Assembly: GCA_964035015.1 (NCBI GenBank)
Contig: OZ035997.1
Span: forward strand, 14,420,536 to 14,484,535
DNA: 64,000 nucleotides
Direction: 5' to 3'
Origin: Corallium rubrum
Taxonomy: Eukaryota; Cnidaria; Anthozoa; Scleralcyonacea; Coralliidae
Shown: piece by piece, positions 1 through 11,274 of the stretch
How the letters are laid out: each line of letters starts with the position of its first letter
Numbering within the stretch: the stretch's first letter is position 1
Position numbers and translations under genes: made by a program
Notes under the pieces: generated by a model
What the model saw: the letters and a program-made list of their open reading frames with translations, nothing else
Database searches by the model: none
Told to the model about the DNA's origin: nothing

Positions 1-868
1 TTGTTATTCCATTGGACTAGAAACTGTTCAAATGTAATTGTTCTAGTGTAGTGTTCTCAAAATGTAACAAATTTAAACTTGCTTCTCGGTAAGGCGTCAT
101 TCTCCTTCGTTGACATGTGTCAATTCTGTAATAAAGACACATTCCACTACTGAGCTGGAATACCCGGCGGTTACAGCACCAAATTAATACAGTTGCTGTA
201 AGATTTCAGCACCACCTAGTGTTAACACAAATCGTGTCATCTGTGCCATCTTGTTATCCTTTTTTACTTCTTTTGTCTTCTTACCCATTGCTTCCTCTTT
301 CTTCTTCTGGAGTTTCTTTAGCCTGCGAAAACCGGCCGATCCGCACGTTGTATCTAATAAACTACTAGACATTATATACACATTGTATCCAGTAAGTTAC
401 TGGAAATTGTTTAATAAAGAGGTTTTTAATGAAACCCTTCCCCCCCCGAACCCCCTAACCCTAATCTCAAAAATGTGAATTTCCCGGGGGTAAGCCTAAC
501 CCTAACTTGAAAAGTGTCGGGGGAGTTTCACTCTGGGAAGAAAGTGTTTTGGTCAACTCAGTTTTAAACGTACTCATCGAAGACCAACTGGCGAAACGAA
601 AGAATATGGGATTGAAGGCTGTTGTTTTGAGAGACGATCGCAACATGATAAATATTAGTTTATAGTATTATATGTTCGAATTTAAATGTGGTGTATTGCT
701 GTTATTAGATTTGTCAAATTATATCAAACGTACGTTAATGGCAAACAGAATGTAGATTGTGAAATTCTTATTTTGTTGAATTTGTTTGAATTCTTTTCAT
801 TGTTTCGTAAAGCCAATTAGAACGCTTATATTTCCAGAGATTCCCAGAGCCACTTCACGCATCAGCGC

Positions 869-1120
869 GTGGGTCTGGGTACGAGAATGACTTTGACGTT
901 GGCATGTTTTGACGGGCGGTGTACACGCTTAGATGCCAACGACTGTTTTGTGAGAATCCTGCATAAAATGCACGTTAAAATTGTCGGAGAGAGACTGACA
1001 CTGCTTGGGGTGACACTTGATATAAACGTTCTTGAAATCCAAGGTACAATATCAATTCGCGACGCCAATATCGTCCTCGATCACAAGCCTTTTAATACGA
1101 GTTGCGAATTCGAAGGCTGA
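869..1120 (+). CDS. Unassigned short open frame, probably not a gene
   Basis: An 83-codon open frame that I do not recognise. It begins inside a repeat word (gggtctgggtacgagaatgac) shared with other places in the window, so its start is repeat-derived. It shows no signal peptide, no transmembrane segment and no low-complexity bias. It could be an exon of an unseen gene or chance. Listed only because it is the longest frame in the first 2 kb that is not low complexity. Confidence 0.12.
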   Translation: MGLGTRMTLTLACFDGRCTRLDANDCFVRILHKMHVKIVGERLTLLGVTLDINVLEIQGTISIRDANIVLDHKPFNTSCEFEG

Positions 1121-1713
1121 TTCTCTCTTTAATTGTTTCAGATATATATGCTTTTTCGTTGTTTAAATTGTTTTACATTTATACATTAAATATAACGACA
1201 AATCGCACCAGGGTTTGTTTTGTTCATTGCGACTATTTGTTATTCTGAATTCTGAATTCGTCTTTGCTATGAGGTTTGAAGACTTCAAGTTTGTTTGTGA
1301 CTGAGACCCAGATATAATTAAACAATGAGAAGAGATGAGGCGTCTAAATTTGAAGATATATATGTTTATTGAATAAAACAATATATGACTTTCATTATTT
1401 CACAATCTGTGGTTATGTTTTGAATCGATGAATTCAATAAATTTAAATGAACCAATCACAACGGAGAATCAATCCAGTTTCTCCAGAGTCTCCCCCGCGC
1501 TCTCCTGCTGACCAAAAAGGGGGTAACTATGAGCTCGAGATTGTTGTACCTTGGGTCGAAAGTAATGGAAATTTTTTCAGTTTGACATTTTAATTTGCTT
1601 GAATTTGCTTATGCCTATGGAGTATATCTACACCAAATTTGAAGCAAAGTAATTACGATACAATCTCGCGTTTTGTGAACAATTGTTTACCATATGCCAT
1701 CATATATTTTGTA

Positions 1714-1773
1714 TGAGAAGACTTCTGCAAATTAAACAAAGAATGATGAGAAGACTTCTGCAAATTAAACAAA
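1714..1773. repeat. 27-bp direct tandem duplication
   Basis: The word gagaagacttctgcaaatt followed by aaacaaa occurs twice, about 32 bp apart. It looks like a local slippage duplication. Confidence 0.8.
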
Positions 1774-2207
1774 AAAGTGAACTACCTGAATATTTGGAAC
1801 AATGGTTGATAAGAAAAGTTGTTTCTGGTTGACACTAAAGCTCGCCTCCTTTCTACGAGCGGATAGACAACTCGGCTTAGTCGTTGACTATCGGCTCATA
1901 GAAAACTCAAGCTCGTTGTCTAATTGTTAAATAATCCGATTTTGGCAATTTTCACATTCATCGACCGCTAATTATGACATGACGCACGTTTGAATATAGA
2001 AACATTTGGATGTTCCCAGGGTGTTCCATGCTTTACATTTATTCTTATACCCTTTGTAATTGTAATTGTAAGCCGTCAAGTAACAATCAACACATGTACG
2101 CCATGCGTACCTCTTTTTTAAATTTTACATTTTACATTTATTATCGCGCCGGTGTTACAGGAAATATGTCCCCCAAAAAATGTGTCCCCCCCGGGACAGA
2201 TTTCCTA

Positions 2208-2208
<1 letters not shown>

Positions 2209-2269
<61 letters not shown>
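2209..2269. repeat. (AT)n microsatellite
   Basis: About 60 bp of perfect alternating AT. It follows a C-rich repeat end (aaatatgtccccc and related words) that recurs inverted near 3800-3890. Confidence 0.95.
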
Positions 2270-2274
<5 letters not shown>

Positions 2275-2544
2275 CAATAATTTGAATAGTATGTGCGTTT
2301 TTATTGGTCGATAGCCATGATCTATAAAAGGACAGATGCACAGATTACGTCACTGACGTGGTCTGATTTCTCTAAACCAATCACGGATCTCACTGCAACA
2401 TCACGAGCCAATGACGTTGCTTGATTTGTATAGATCATGGATCACGTCAGACGAAGTGATTTATCTTTTTCAATGCCCCAGAAATTCGCCGGGAAAATTT
2501 AATAAGTCCGTTGAAACATAACTTTTCTATTTTTTATTGTATAA

Positions 2545-2714
2545 AACAAATAGATTCCATTTTTTTGTTGTCTGTTCAGTTATAGATGCACAGAGGACAT
2601 GGTAAGAACATCACTCGACTGCGTCTCGTGGGCCACTTTTTTGTTCTTACCACGTTGTGACGTCATCTGTGCATCTATAACTGAACAGACAACGGCAAAA
2701 TGGAATCTATTTGT

Positions 2715-2716
<2 letters not shown>
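2545..2716. mobile_element. Inverted-repeat (MITE-like) element
   Basis: The arm starting aacaaatagattccat at 2545 is repeated in inverse orientation at 2660-2716. The match includes the word gttatagatgcacaga and its complement, and an inner pair ggtaagaaca/tgttcttacc. A 35-bp AT run (2717-2751) abuts the right arm. It has no coding capacity. It is a small non-autonomous foldback; family unknown. Confidence 0.75.
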
Positions 2717-2754
<38 letters not shown>

Positions 2755-3270
2755 ATTGGTTCGCCTCAGTCTTCCTTTTCATACGCCTCCATTTTTTGCC
2801 AAGTCCAATTTCGCAGACGTCTGATATTTTCTCTTACTGAGTGCAAATGGCTATCAGACTGTTCCACGTTATTCGATAGCTTTTGTGTCAAAATAATGAA
2901 AGAGAACGTCCAAAAGCCAGCACGCGGAAGTGCATTAGAATTTCAATTTCGTCAGTGGTCATGGTCATGCTGAATTTCCAATTTATTAGTTAAATAGATG
3001 TTCAAGTTTCGTTTTTTATTGATTGTAACATCGTTCAGCTGATGTTTCAAAGCGTTGAAATAGACCTCGGTTTTCGGGTCTGGCATACTCTGGCACGGGT
3101 TTTTCTCCGAAACACTTGGTTTCAAAAATATAGAAAAACAAATACATTAATCATTGCCGACTGCGATTAACATTTCATTGGCGCTGTGGGAGACATTTCA
3201 GACTCGAGCTTCGTTCCTTGGGCCATAAATCGAAGGAAAAAAACTCGTATTCATATTCACCTTATGAAGT

Positions 3271-3540
3271 GCGTATCAAAAAAAAACTATTGTAGTAGTT
3301 TGAAAGCCCTAAAAGCGCTGCGTTATACATTAATCAGCACATAAGTTAAACAGGAAGAGAAAAAGCTTTTAAATACTTTCACCATGCATACGCTTCAAGT
3401 TATTTTAATTTCCCAGGTGTATAATTAAGACCGTGTGTTTTACGCATCTGTGGGTTCAGCGAAGTGCTTAGGGCTTTCAAACTACCACAACAGGTTGTTT
3501 TCTACGGATTCAGGTTTTTTTATACACACTGTATAAAAAT
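3271..3540. repeat. Dispersed repeat with imperfect inverted arms (family R1)
   Basis: The left part (3271-3325) contains gtagtagtttgaaagcccta and the right part (3448-3538) contains its complement, in the run ctgtgggttcagcgaagtgc through acactgtata. The right part recurs at 59668-60078, where a MITE has split it, so this copy supplies the empty site. No coding content. Confidence 0.7.
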
Positions 3541-4032
3541 ACATATACTTATAAACGGTAAATCACAAAGGGCTTTCAGTACAACTTGTCCTAACTTCTA
3601 ACGGCTTGCCGTAAATGTGCGATCTATTCTTTATTATTTAAGGCCTCTAATATAGATGTATACCGTCTCGGGCAGTAATTAGTAGGACCTTTCAGAAATA
3701 TATATTTTTTACTTTTAACTGAAAAGTTTTGTCCACATTACACGTATATCAATTATCCAGTAAGGAATCATTTTGAGGGGGGAGGGGGGGGGAAGGGGGG
3801 GAACAAATTTCCGAAGAGGGGGACACATTTCCTAGGAAATATGTTCCCCTGGCCTGGGGGGACATATTTTGGGGGGGACAAATTTACTGGGACACCGTTG
3901 GAGCCAAAATTCTTTCTCAATACCGCGTTTTCTACTGAGAGCCTGGGCACTAGCTAATTTGCCTATAAATATAGCGTGATTTATGGTAATTGCATACTTG
4001 GGGCATGAAAATTGGAAGGGAATCCAAACAGG
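3541..4032. other. Stretch without a gene; C/G-rich repeat ends
   Basis: No gene was recognised. A G-rich patch at 3776-3896 contains inverted copies of the word aggaaatatgt(c/t)ccc, also seen at 2158-2212. This suggests termini of a short dispersed element with GGGGGACA-like ends. Confidence 0.45.
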
Positions 4033-4507
4033 TGTAGTATAACCCAAAATACAGAAGATTACCGTAGAACTCGTCTCTTTTATTAATCACAATATAACAT
4101 ACACTCACACATGCCATCTCCTACAGGTGGCGTGTGCTGTTAGGGCGCTGCCTCTCACCGCTGTAATTAAGCCCATTTGGACGGGGTTAGTAATTGGATG
4201 GGTGACCGTCTGGGACTAGCTCCGTTCTCGAACTTGAATTTCATGTGTGTAGAGTTTAGTTGGTCTCTCCTGTGCTTCGAGGGTTTTTCGCAGGGTTCTG
4301 CGGCTTTCCTCCCTCCGTAAAATTAACACTTAGGTCTTAGCTTATGTCGTGCACTTTAACATGAGCCTCTGGCTCGGATGATTGGGCGACCATATCCTGT
4401 GTTTACGACGTTAAATAAATCATTACTCATTACTCATCAATTATGCCGATGAGTTGTCTCTTATTACTGGATTACCTATTAATTGTCAACATGTGATTTA
4501 TATTACA
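4033..4507 (-). repeat. Gypsy 3' LTR, split by a SINE
   Basis: On the plus strand it runs from tgtagtataacccaaaatac to catgtgatttatattaca. It matches the 5' LTR at 9296-9476 on both sides of the inserted SINE at 4126-4438. Small differences lie around 4090-4110. Confidence 0.92.
4126..4438 (+). mobile_element. 5S-rRNA-derived SINE, copy 1
   Basis: The head (ggtggcgtgtgctgttaggg and following) carries a 5S rRNA-like internal control region. It includes ggatgggtgaccgtctggga, close to the conserved 5S box C context. The body contains ggtctctcctgtgcttcgag, and the tail is cattactcattactcat. It sits inside the Gypsy 3' LTR: the 5' LTR reads ctattactaatcaattatg where this copy reads cta, SINE, caattatg. 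The tail repeat therefore merges with the target word attact. SINEs of this type (SINE3 class) are transcribed by RNA polymerase III and mobilised by a partner LINE. Related copies lie at 51790-52098 and 40389-40551. Confidence 0.85.
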
Positions 4508-4521
4508 TTATCCCCCTCCTT
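4508..4521 (-). promoter_or_regulatory. Gypsy polypurine tract
   Basis: On the minus strand AAGGAGGGGGATAA immediately precedes the 3' LTR start TGTAATATAAATC. This is the expected plus-strand priming site of an LTR retrotransposon. Confidence 0.85.
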
Positions 4522-5229
4522 AAAGGAGAGCGTCCTCGATCTCTAATTCATCTAAATTGTAGTCCTGATATCTATCTGGCTGACGACGACAACGAGTAGA
4601 CCGTCGCAGTAGGGTGGGCCCTTCTTGTGGTAACCATGGCCAGAAATTTAGGACGTCAGTCCAGCAAAGTATGCGCACAAACTACCGTATTTAGAAATTC
4701 AATATGGCTGAATCATTAAGCTTTCAATATAAGCAATTTCAACTTGCTATGCGTAGAAGATAACAAAAACGTACTATCATCTTCCCCACGTCTATGACAT
4801 CAGAAAATATCTCAGTGAGTACTCAACTTCAGTTTCAACGCTCAAAAATGTGCCATCATTGTGCCAAATGAGTTCTAAAATTACTATATTTAACATATAA
4901 ATCTGCCTATTGAGTGTTATTAAAATCGTGAGTTAAAAGAAAGTCACTTTTATTTCCGTATAGTATACATTTGTAAGCGTCGGCCGACAACTTCCCCACG
5001 TCCAGATCTGTTGTACGAGGGTAGATCCCAATTACGATATTTATTTGAAGGCATTTGAGTCTTTTTCCGTTGTGCGAAATGAGTTCTAAATCGGCTTATT
5101 TTCAGGGCTTACGTTATTAAATACCCGGTTTATCTCTTAAAGACTTTAACATATTCATAAATTGGGTGACAAATGTTTATAAACAAAAGAATTTTTATTT
5201 ATTATTTGGTCTATTAATCGTTGGAATTT

Positions 5230-6779
5230 TAATTGCTTCCTCCCTGCGTCCGCGATGTTATGCGGTCTTCAGAGCGCTGGGTGTCTTTCATTTCTGGCCA
5301 TGACCTGCATCCCCACGGGCATCTCTTGATGATGTACTACTGGCTCATCAGGAAGTACATTTTCTCTATGGTTTTGCTCCATTGGATGGTCAATAAGCGG
5401 ACATTCTTCGACTTTTGGTTTTCCTTTGACCAGCTTGAGGCGATTGCCATGCACCACTTTGGTTTTACCTTTCCCGGATTCCGGCTTGATTAGTTTACAT
5501 TGCCTAGTCGACTGAGTATCACGTAGGGCCCCGCCCAGTGCAGGTGGAACTTTCGGCTTAATCCCTTTGGAACCGCTTGGTTATTAAGCCATACGCGATC
5601 CCCTTGCTCAAACGAAGTACTTTGGTTGACTTTGTTGCGGTCATCATACCCCTTCTTCTGCCTCCTTTATTTGTGCCTCGTTGATGTTGGTTGCAATGCC
5701 GTTGTGGACGTCTTTCAAGGTCTTTTCCAGCTCGTCGCAATAATTTGAAATGAACTGTTCTTTTGCTTCCAACGGAGTGCTCACGAGCACTAACGCTGTA
5801 GTGGCCTCGCGACCGTAAACTGCTTTGAAGGGCGACACTCCTGATGAGGAATGTGCACTGTTCCGGCACGCAAATAAAGCTAGTGGTAAGTGAACATCCC
5901 AATCACTACGGTCTTTGTTGACGTAGGCCGTGAGGATTCCTTTGAGGGTGCGGTTTAACCTTTCCACCTGTCCATCAGTTTGAGGATGGTATGGCGAAGT
6001 TCTCAGCTTATTCACACCCAAAGGATGAAACACTCGTTTCATAAGATCCGCCTCGAAATTCCTTCCTTGGTCAGTTAGGAGTTTATTTGGGACTCCATGA
6101 CGAGTGACTACTTCGTCAACAAAAGCTTTAGCAACCGTTTCGGCTCCTGATTGGCCATCGGCACCGTCTCTACCCACTTGGTAAAGTGATCGGACATGAC
6201 CAAGATGTACTGGTTCCCGCGTGCAGTCATCGGGAGTGGGCCTAGAACATCCATGGCCCATAGTTCCATGGGCTGTCCAACGTTGATACTCTTCATAGGC
6301 GCCCTTTGTGATTGGATGGGTGTTTTACGGCGGTTGCACTGGTCGCACTCGGCTATCCACAGCTGCATTTCTGTCGCCATCCCTGGCCAGTAATATCGTT
6401 GTTGTAAGCGTTCCAAGCAACGGTCGACTCCCATGTGCCCTGAACTTGGATCATTGTGCGAAAGCTTTAAAAGTTCTGGCCGCATCTTTCGAGGTACGAC
6501 TAAAACTAGCCAGTTCGCTGGGGTACTCTTATCCTTACGACGGTATAGAACGCCCTCTACCATCTCGAACTGTGGCCACAGCTGCCTGTAGCGCCGCAGC
6601 TCCCCATTCTCCTTCCAATCTCCGCTATCCAGCGGCTCTCCAGTGGCTTGGGTAAGGTTCTGCATTATCAAGGAAATGGTTGGATCAGCCTGCTGTGTTG
6701 TTCGGATTTCCTTTCTTGACCACGATGAGCACACTTCAGTGACTCCTACCCCAACCGCCAGTGTCTCGTCAGGACGCTG
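5230..6779 (-). pseudogene. Gypsy pol, integrase region (frameshifted)
   Basis: The integrase part of pol. The zinc-binding HHCC domain is visible (HNDPSSGHMG ... CDQCNRR, about 6300-6430). The catalytic core follows, with WAMDVLGPLP for the first Asp and LLTDQGRNFEADL for the second. The third acidic residue is expected after YHPQTDGQVERLNRTLK. The frame changes near 6110-6200, between the first and second catalytic blocks. It changes again near 5640, so the C-terminal part (NRLKLVKGKPKVEECPL) lies in a third frame down to about 5240. Integrase joins cDNA ends to host DNA; this copy cannot be translated in one piece. Confidence 0.85.
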
Positions 6780-8211
6780 CTCTACTTCCTGAGAAGGTGC
6801 CGTTCGGGAAAACCTCAAAAGGGTGTCCGCGTTGCAACGTTGTCGACCTGGACGATGCTTAATCTCGAACTCGTATTCTTGTAAAGCAAGTACCCACCGG
6901 GCTAGCCGACCTTTCGGTTCTTTCAATCCTTGCAGCCAAGTCAAACTTCGATGATCCGTCACTACACCAAATGCTTTACCGAGCAAGTATGGTCTCCAAT
7001 GATTAACCGTCCATACAATGGCTAGACATTCCTTCTCCGTGGTTGAGTAGTTTCTTTCTGCTGGGGTTAGAGTTCGACTGGCGTACGCAATCACGTGCTC
7101 ATGCTCTCCTTTGTGTTGGGACAAGACAGCGCCGAGGCCTGAATCGCTTGCGTCCGTGTAAACGGTGAAGGGTACGGAGAAGTCTGGTAAGGACAATATT
7201 GGTGCTGAACACAGACGACTCTTGAGCTCTTCGAACGCGCTGTCGGCTGAAGATGTCCAGCAGAATTCGCGTTGGCCACCTTGGTCAGGTCGTGGAGTGG
7301 TGCAGCTATGTCGGAAAAGTTCTTGATAAACCTCCTATAATACGACGCCATACCCACAAACCCCCGAACATCGCTGAGAAAGGATGGAGTCGCAAAGTCG
7401 CGCACAGCCTCGACTTTCGATGAATCAGGTTCGGTTCCTCGCCGCAGATACGATGTGGCCAAGGAATTTGACCGACTCTTGAGCGAATTGGCACTTGTCT
7501 CGCTTGATTTCAACCCTGCTGCCCGAATACGCCGAAGGACTTCTTCTAAAATGCGTTGATGTTCCTCCCACGTTTCCGAAAAGATAATAATATCATCAAG
7601 GAATACCAGGCATCCTTTAATTCCTTTCAGTAGCGTCCCCATCATGCGCTGGAATGTGGCAGGAGCGTTAGTTAAGCCGAAAGGCATAACTGTGAATTCA
7701 TAGTGGTCTACACCAACCAAAAAGGCTGTCTTCTCCATGTCCTCCTCTTTCAGGGGTACTAAAGTAGCGTGCGCCGCCTAGCTTGGTCTAGGATTTCGTC
7801 AATACGAGGCATAGGATGAGCGTCTTTCCTTGTCACCGAGTTTACCCGACGGAAGTCAACGCAAAATCGATAGTTGCCATCTTTCTTTGGAGCCAGTACT
7901 ATTGATGAAGACTGTTACTGGGTCGAATAGCATGTCGGTCACTTGTTTGTTCACGACAGTATTGAGGTGGGCTGGGATCCTATATGGCCGTTGTTTCACC
8001 GGGCGGCTGTCTCCTGTTTCAATACAGTGTTCTGCTCGCGTAGTTCGACCCAGTGGGTCGTTCGGCCCGTTTACGAAAACATCGGAGTAACTTTCTAACA
8101 AAACGCTCAGTTTATTTACAGTTGGTTTGGTTGTTTCGATGATCAATGTTAGTTCTCCCGTCACCCAGGATAACTTCGAATTTGCTAGGTTGACCAGCAT
8201 TTTCCCTGATT
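6780..8211 (-). pseudogene. Gypsy pol, reverse transcriptase and RNase H (frameshifted)
   Basis: The N-terminal RT region is at about 7860-8200 (RPVKQRPYRIPAHL). The palm domain is near 7570-7740, with VMPFGLTNAPATFQRMM and the catalytic FLDDIIIFS; FLDD replaces the usual YVDD/YLDD, a variant seen in some Gypsy elements. RNase H at 6780-7196 starts SVPFTVYTDASDSGLG (first Asp) and keeps YSTTEKECLAIVW and VVTDHRSLTWL. Frames change near 7740-7860 and again at about 7200-7300, so this is a dead copy. The domain order continues without a gap into integrase. Confidence 0.88.
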
Positions 8212-8500
8212 TCAAAAAGTCAGCACCAAAATACAGGTGTCCCTCATTCCCACGACCACAAACGGATGTGACACAGTCAGAGTTTCGAGGTGCACTTCAA
8301 ATTCTTCCTCCCCACCGATCCCTCGTGCCTTCAAAGAGCATGGCTTTAAAGGACCGCTGATAAATTGTCGACTAATTAATGATACCGTCGCGCCTGTATC
8401 CACCAAACATTTTCGCTCATGGTCGCCAACGCGTGCCTTGATGAAGACTGCAGTAGGCTGCGGTTGGCTAGGAAGAAAGGACTGGAATCGAAATTGACAT
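8212..8500 (-). pseudogene. Gypsy aspartic protease region
   Basis: The motif LVDTGATVSLIS near 8370-8405 is the active site (DTGA) of a retropepsin. It follows gag and precedes RT, as expected. It would cleave the polyprotein. It is continuous with the downstream linker only through a frame change near 8212. Confidence 0.8.
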
Positions 8501-8507
8501 TCTCGTG

Positions 8508-9277
8508 CTAATTTGTTCGTCGACTGTTGAATTCGGTGCTTCTACATTCATTGGCGATGTGACCCATCTTACCACATTGATAACAAGGCCCACGTCTCCC
8601 ACGAAAAGAATTTCTTGTTGACGCAGCGTTTACGTTAGCGACTGATTGAGATAATTCACTAACCTTTCTTGTAAGAGTTTCCACTTTTTCCATTAACTTC
8701 GTAACCAAAGGCCTGAAAAGCGGAGTGACGGTTATCGGCTGTGTGAAACTGCTCGCGCTTGCTTGATTCACAGGGCTGTCGGTTTGGTTTGAAGAAATCT
8801 GACTTGCTAGATCCAGTTGTTGCGCAACTGCGACTGTTTCCTCATATGATAGAGTGGGTCTTTGTAAAAGCTCTTTCTTAAGCTCAGCAGGTACTCCTTC
8901 GACGAATTGTTCCAAGGTGGAGACAGAGACATGCTTCTCAAGCATGTTGGGCAGGCGAACACTTGGATATCTTCTTCTGGTTTTCGCATTCGATTACGAA
9001 ACGTCATCATTGCGATGTGTTTGCTAGTCGCGTCTCCGCCAAAGGCTGCCGTGAGCGCTTCTGTTAGACTTTTGTAATCCTCTTTTCTTTCCGCTGCGAG
9101 ACGTTCGAAAACAGCGAAGGCTTTACCTGACAAGAGCGTGGGTAGTCGCTTCAACATATCGGGCTCTTTCCAATTGTTTGCCGTTGAACAAAGCTCAAAT
9201 TTCCTCAGACAAAGAACAATATCCCCATCTGAGAAGACCTCTGGAAGCGCTACACTTGTACGATTTGTCGTTGCCAT
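8508..9277 (-). pseudogene. Gypsy gag with CCHC zinc knuckle (one frameshift)
   Basis: It starts at the ATG at 9277, just after the PBS (MATTNRTSVALPEVFSDGD). The N-terminal half is a typical retrotransposon capsid (LPTLLSGKAFAVFERL, then LTEALTAAFGGD). A small deletion near 8950-8960 shifts the frame just after VFAC; the second half continues from MLEKHVSVSTLEQFVEG. It ends with the nucleic-acid-binding knuckle CYQCGKMGHIANEC near 8530-8580. Gag forms the particle that packages the RNA. The frameshift makes this copy non-functional. Confidence 0.88.
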
Positions 9278-9280
9278 CCT

Positions 9281-9293
9281 GGTCACGGCACCA
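9281..9293 (-). promoter_or_regulatory. Gypsy primer-binding site
   Basis: The minus-strand sequence TGGTGCCGTGACC starts 2 nt inside the 5' LTR boundary. The initial TGG pairs with the CCA end of a tRNA. I could not name the tRNA. Confidence 0.75.
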
Positions 9294-9295
9294 AA

Positions 9296-9476
9296 TGTAG
9301 TATAACCCAAAATACAGAAGATTACCGTAGAACTCGTCTCTTTTATTAATCAGCGCTCTCTCTCTACTCTCACAATAACTCACACATGCCATCTCCTATT
9401 ACTAATCAATTATGCCGATGAGTTGTCTCTTATTACTGGATTACCTATTAATTGTCAACATGTGATTTATGTTACA
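9296..9476 (-). repeat. Gypsy 5' LTR
   Basis: A 181-bp LTR, tgtagtataaccc to gatttatgttaca on the plus strand, paired with 4033-4507. It holds the intact site that the SINE entered in the other LTR. Confidence 0.92.
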
Positions 9477-10143
9477 CAGATAAGGCCTTTAGCTTTCGTA
9501 TGATACCAAATTTACTATGTTGGCGAGTAGTTTTAATTGTTAATTTCGTCGATGCTTCAACGTCTTTGGACATACTTGGGCAGATCTGCTAAAATCGATG
9601 AAGTTCAGCTCCAATAAAGTTTTTTGTAAAATGATTTAAGAAAACACGAGAATGTATTTCTGCTCTATGAACATTATGGCAAGAATCGTATGTTTTTTGT
9701 TTTTGCTTAAATTCCTTTAATCAAGCGTAAATCAAACATTTCTGGCGTAGTTCTCAGGGATGTTCCTCCATTTTGATGTTAGATGTCACTATTTTCTTTG
9801 ACCAACGCTTAAAGTGAGTTGCCAACTGGTCTACTCTGATCTGTCTGATACATAAAAATGAAAGTTGATTGAAGTTGAAGGCTGCTGTCGAAAGTGTTAT
9901 CAGTCCCGGCATATGCCGGTTCTGCCATGGGGTTAATCCGGGGCCCCGCGCTTTCTGATTGCGCAATTTTTTGTTTTGCACTTCCATTCTACAAAGCGAT
10001 AGGCCCCAGAAAGCGCGAGGCCCCCAAAAGCGCGGGGCCCCCAAAAGCGCGGGGCCCCCAAAAGCGCGGGGCCCTATAATGTACGTAAAATAATTTTTGG
10101 ACACATGGCGTTCCATAGAAGTCTATGGATTTTAGCGTTCACA
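9477..10143. other. Stretch without a gene; GC-rich tandem words
   Basis: No gene was recognised. At 10015-10075 the word aaaagcgcggggccccc is repeated about three times. Related ggggccccgcgct words occur at 9940-9955 and at 16318-16335, on the two sides of the hAT pseudogene. They could be remnants of one element's ends, but I could not align them as inverted termini. Confidence 0.45.
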
Positions 10144-10615
10144 CAAGGGAGCACGGCAGAATGATATTTGTGAATTCTTACCTGTTTATTTTGGGGGTTT
10201 TTCCTTCTCGAAATAAAGTTACTTGCTTATTGTTTGTAGTATCCTCTTGATTTATATTTTGTGAGTGAATTTACACAGTGATAAATCGCTAGCTAAATCG
10301 ATCGTGTTCACTGATTTGCCATTTGAATTTTGAAATTATCGTTACTAACCGCTGTCTGTGGATAAGGCATGTACGACGACGTTTGCGCCCGCCTTATCCA
10401 CAGACAGCGGTTAGTAACGATAATTTCAAAATTCAAATGGCAAATCAGTGAACACGATCGATTTAGCTAGCGATTTATCACTGTGTAAATTCACTCACAA
10501 AATATAAATCAAGAGGATACTACAAACAATAAGAAAGTAACTTTATTTCAAGAAGGAAAACCCCCCAAAATAAACAGGTAAGAATTCACAAATATCATTC
10601 TGCCGGGCTCCCTTG
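10144..10615. mobile_element. Foldback element with 225-bp arms
   Basis: Left arm 10144-10368 and right arm 10391-10615 are near-perfect inverted copies around a 22-nt loop. The ends are CAAGGGAGC and GCTCCCTTG. A 7-bp direct repeat, gttcaca, flanks it on both sides (10137-10143 and 10616-10622), which I read as the target-site duplication. It has no coding capacity. The same ends and a 7-bp duplication occur at 24631-24774. The high arm identity points to recent origin or ongoing arm correction. Confidence 0.92.
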
Positions 10616-11274
10616 GTTCACACTTCACAACAGGTAAATACTAAGTTATTATTTGTTTTATAATCTAGTTAGCTAATGTTTAATTATTATACCTTACCTA
10701 TATGTAAGCTTTTCTTACTATCACAAAGCTGTCATTATGTCATATGATATTGTTTATGTGAGACACTGTCTCGCGATACGACTCGTAGTCTCATACTGGC
10801 AAGTAAACACACAACGCGCTGTTTCGGAATTCGGACGCACTGACGCAGTCAAAATGTCAAATCAAGAGCTTTGAGCATTGACTCACCTGAATCATTTCAA
10901 TTCATATCGGACTATCACTATCGGAGGCAAACATAGGCAGCTGGGATGAAGGGACTTACTGGGATTTGGTGAATTTTACTTTAGTTACTTAGACGTAAAG
11001 TTGTTTGTATAAATGGGTTAGTAACTCTAACTCTCCCGTATATAAACAGCCCTATAGCTAATGAAATAGTACACTAATAACCGAATAAACCGATGAGCAA
11101 AATTTTGATTGTTTTTGTTGAGATGGATTATGGAAGAACACTCGGAAGACATGTGGCAATAGCTAGCTATCAGCACTGTTGATGCCGCCGTTTTAAAATT
11201 TATATTTACCTTAGAACCCGCCGTGAAAGGGTTAATTTAACTGTTTTAGTTTCCATGTTTGCTACAGTAGAGCT
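10616..11274. other. Stretch between foldback element and hAT pseudogene
   Basis: No gene was recognised. This stretch probably includes the 5' non-coding part of the hAT element, but no inverted terminus could be placed. Confidence 0.4.

Larger units (their letters stand above)
1..2150. other. Stretch without a recognised gene
   Basis: No domain, RNA gene or complete transposon was recognised. An 83-codon open frame at 869-1120 (plus) has no recognisable family and no clear splice or promoter context. A 27-bp direct duplication lies at 1714-1773. A stretch at about 1845-1925 with repeated ctcg/cgag words looks like part of a palindromic element. Confidence 0.5.
4033..9476 (-). mobile_element. 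Ty3/Gypsy LTR retrotransposon, decayed
   Basis: A full-length but inactive LTR retrotransposon in reverse orientation. Order along the minus strand: 5' LTR (9296-9476), primer-binding site, gag with CCHC knuckle, aspartic protease, reverse transcriptase, RNase H, integrase, polypurine tract, 3' LTR (4033-4507). RNase H precedes integrase, which is the Metaviridae (Gypsy) order rather than the Copia order. The LTRs begin TG and end CA and are nearly identical apart from a SINE in the 3' LTR, so the insertion is fairly young. The reading frame is nevertheless broken at several points in gag and pol. The flanking 4-mers cagg and caga are only a near match, so the target duplication is unconfirmed. 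About 700 bp between pol and the 3' LTR (4522-5230) have no recognisable product. Confidence 0.93.

Noticed and set aside
905..930. Resemblance of gacgggcggtgtacac to the conserved small-subunit rRNA 3' region
   Set aside because: The match is about 15 bp and the surrounding sequence shows no rRNA similarity; chance.
10144..10615. Long hairpin as a microRNA or regulatory RNA gene
   Set aside because: Target-site duplication and a related short copy show that it is a transposable element. No specific small-RNA evidence is visible.
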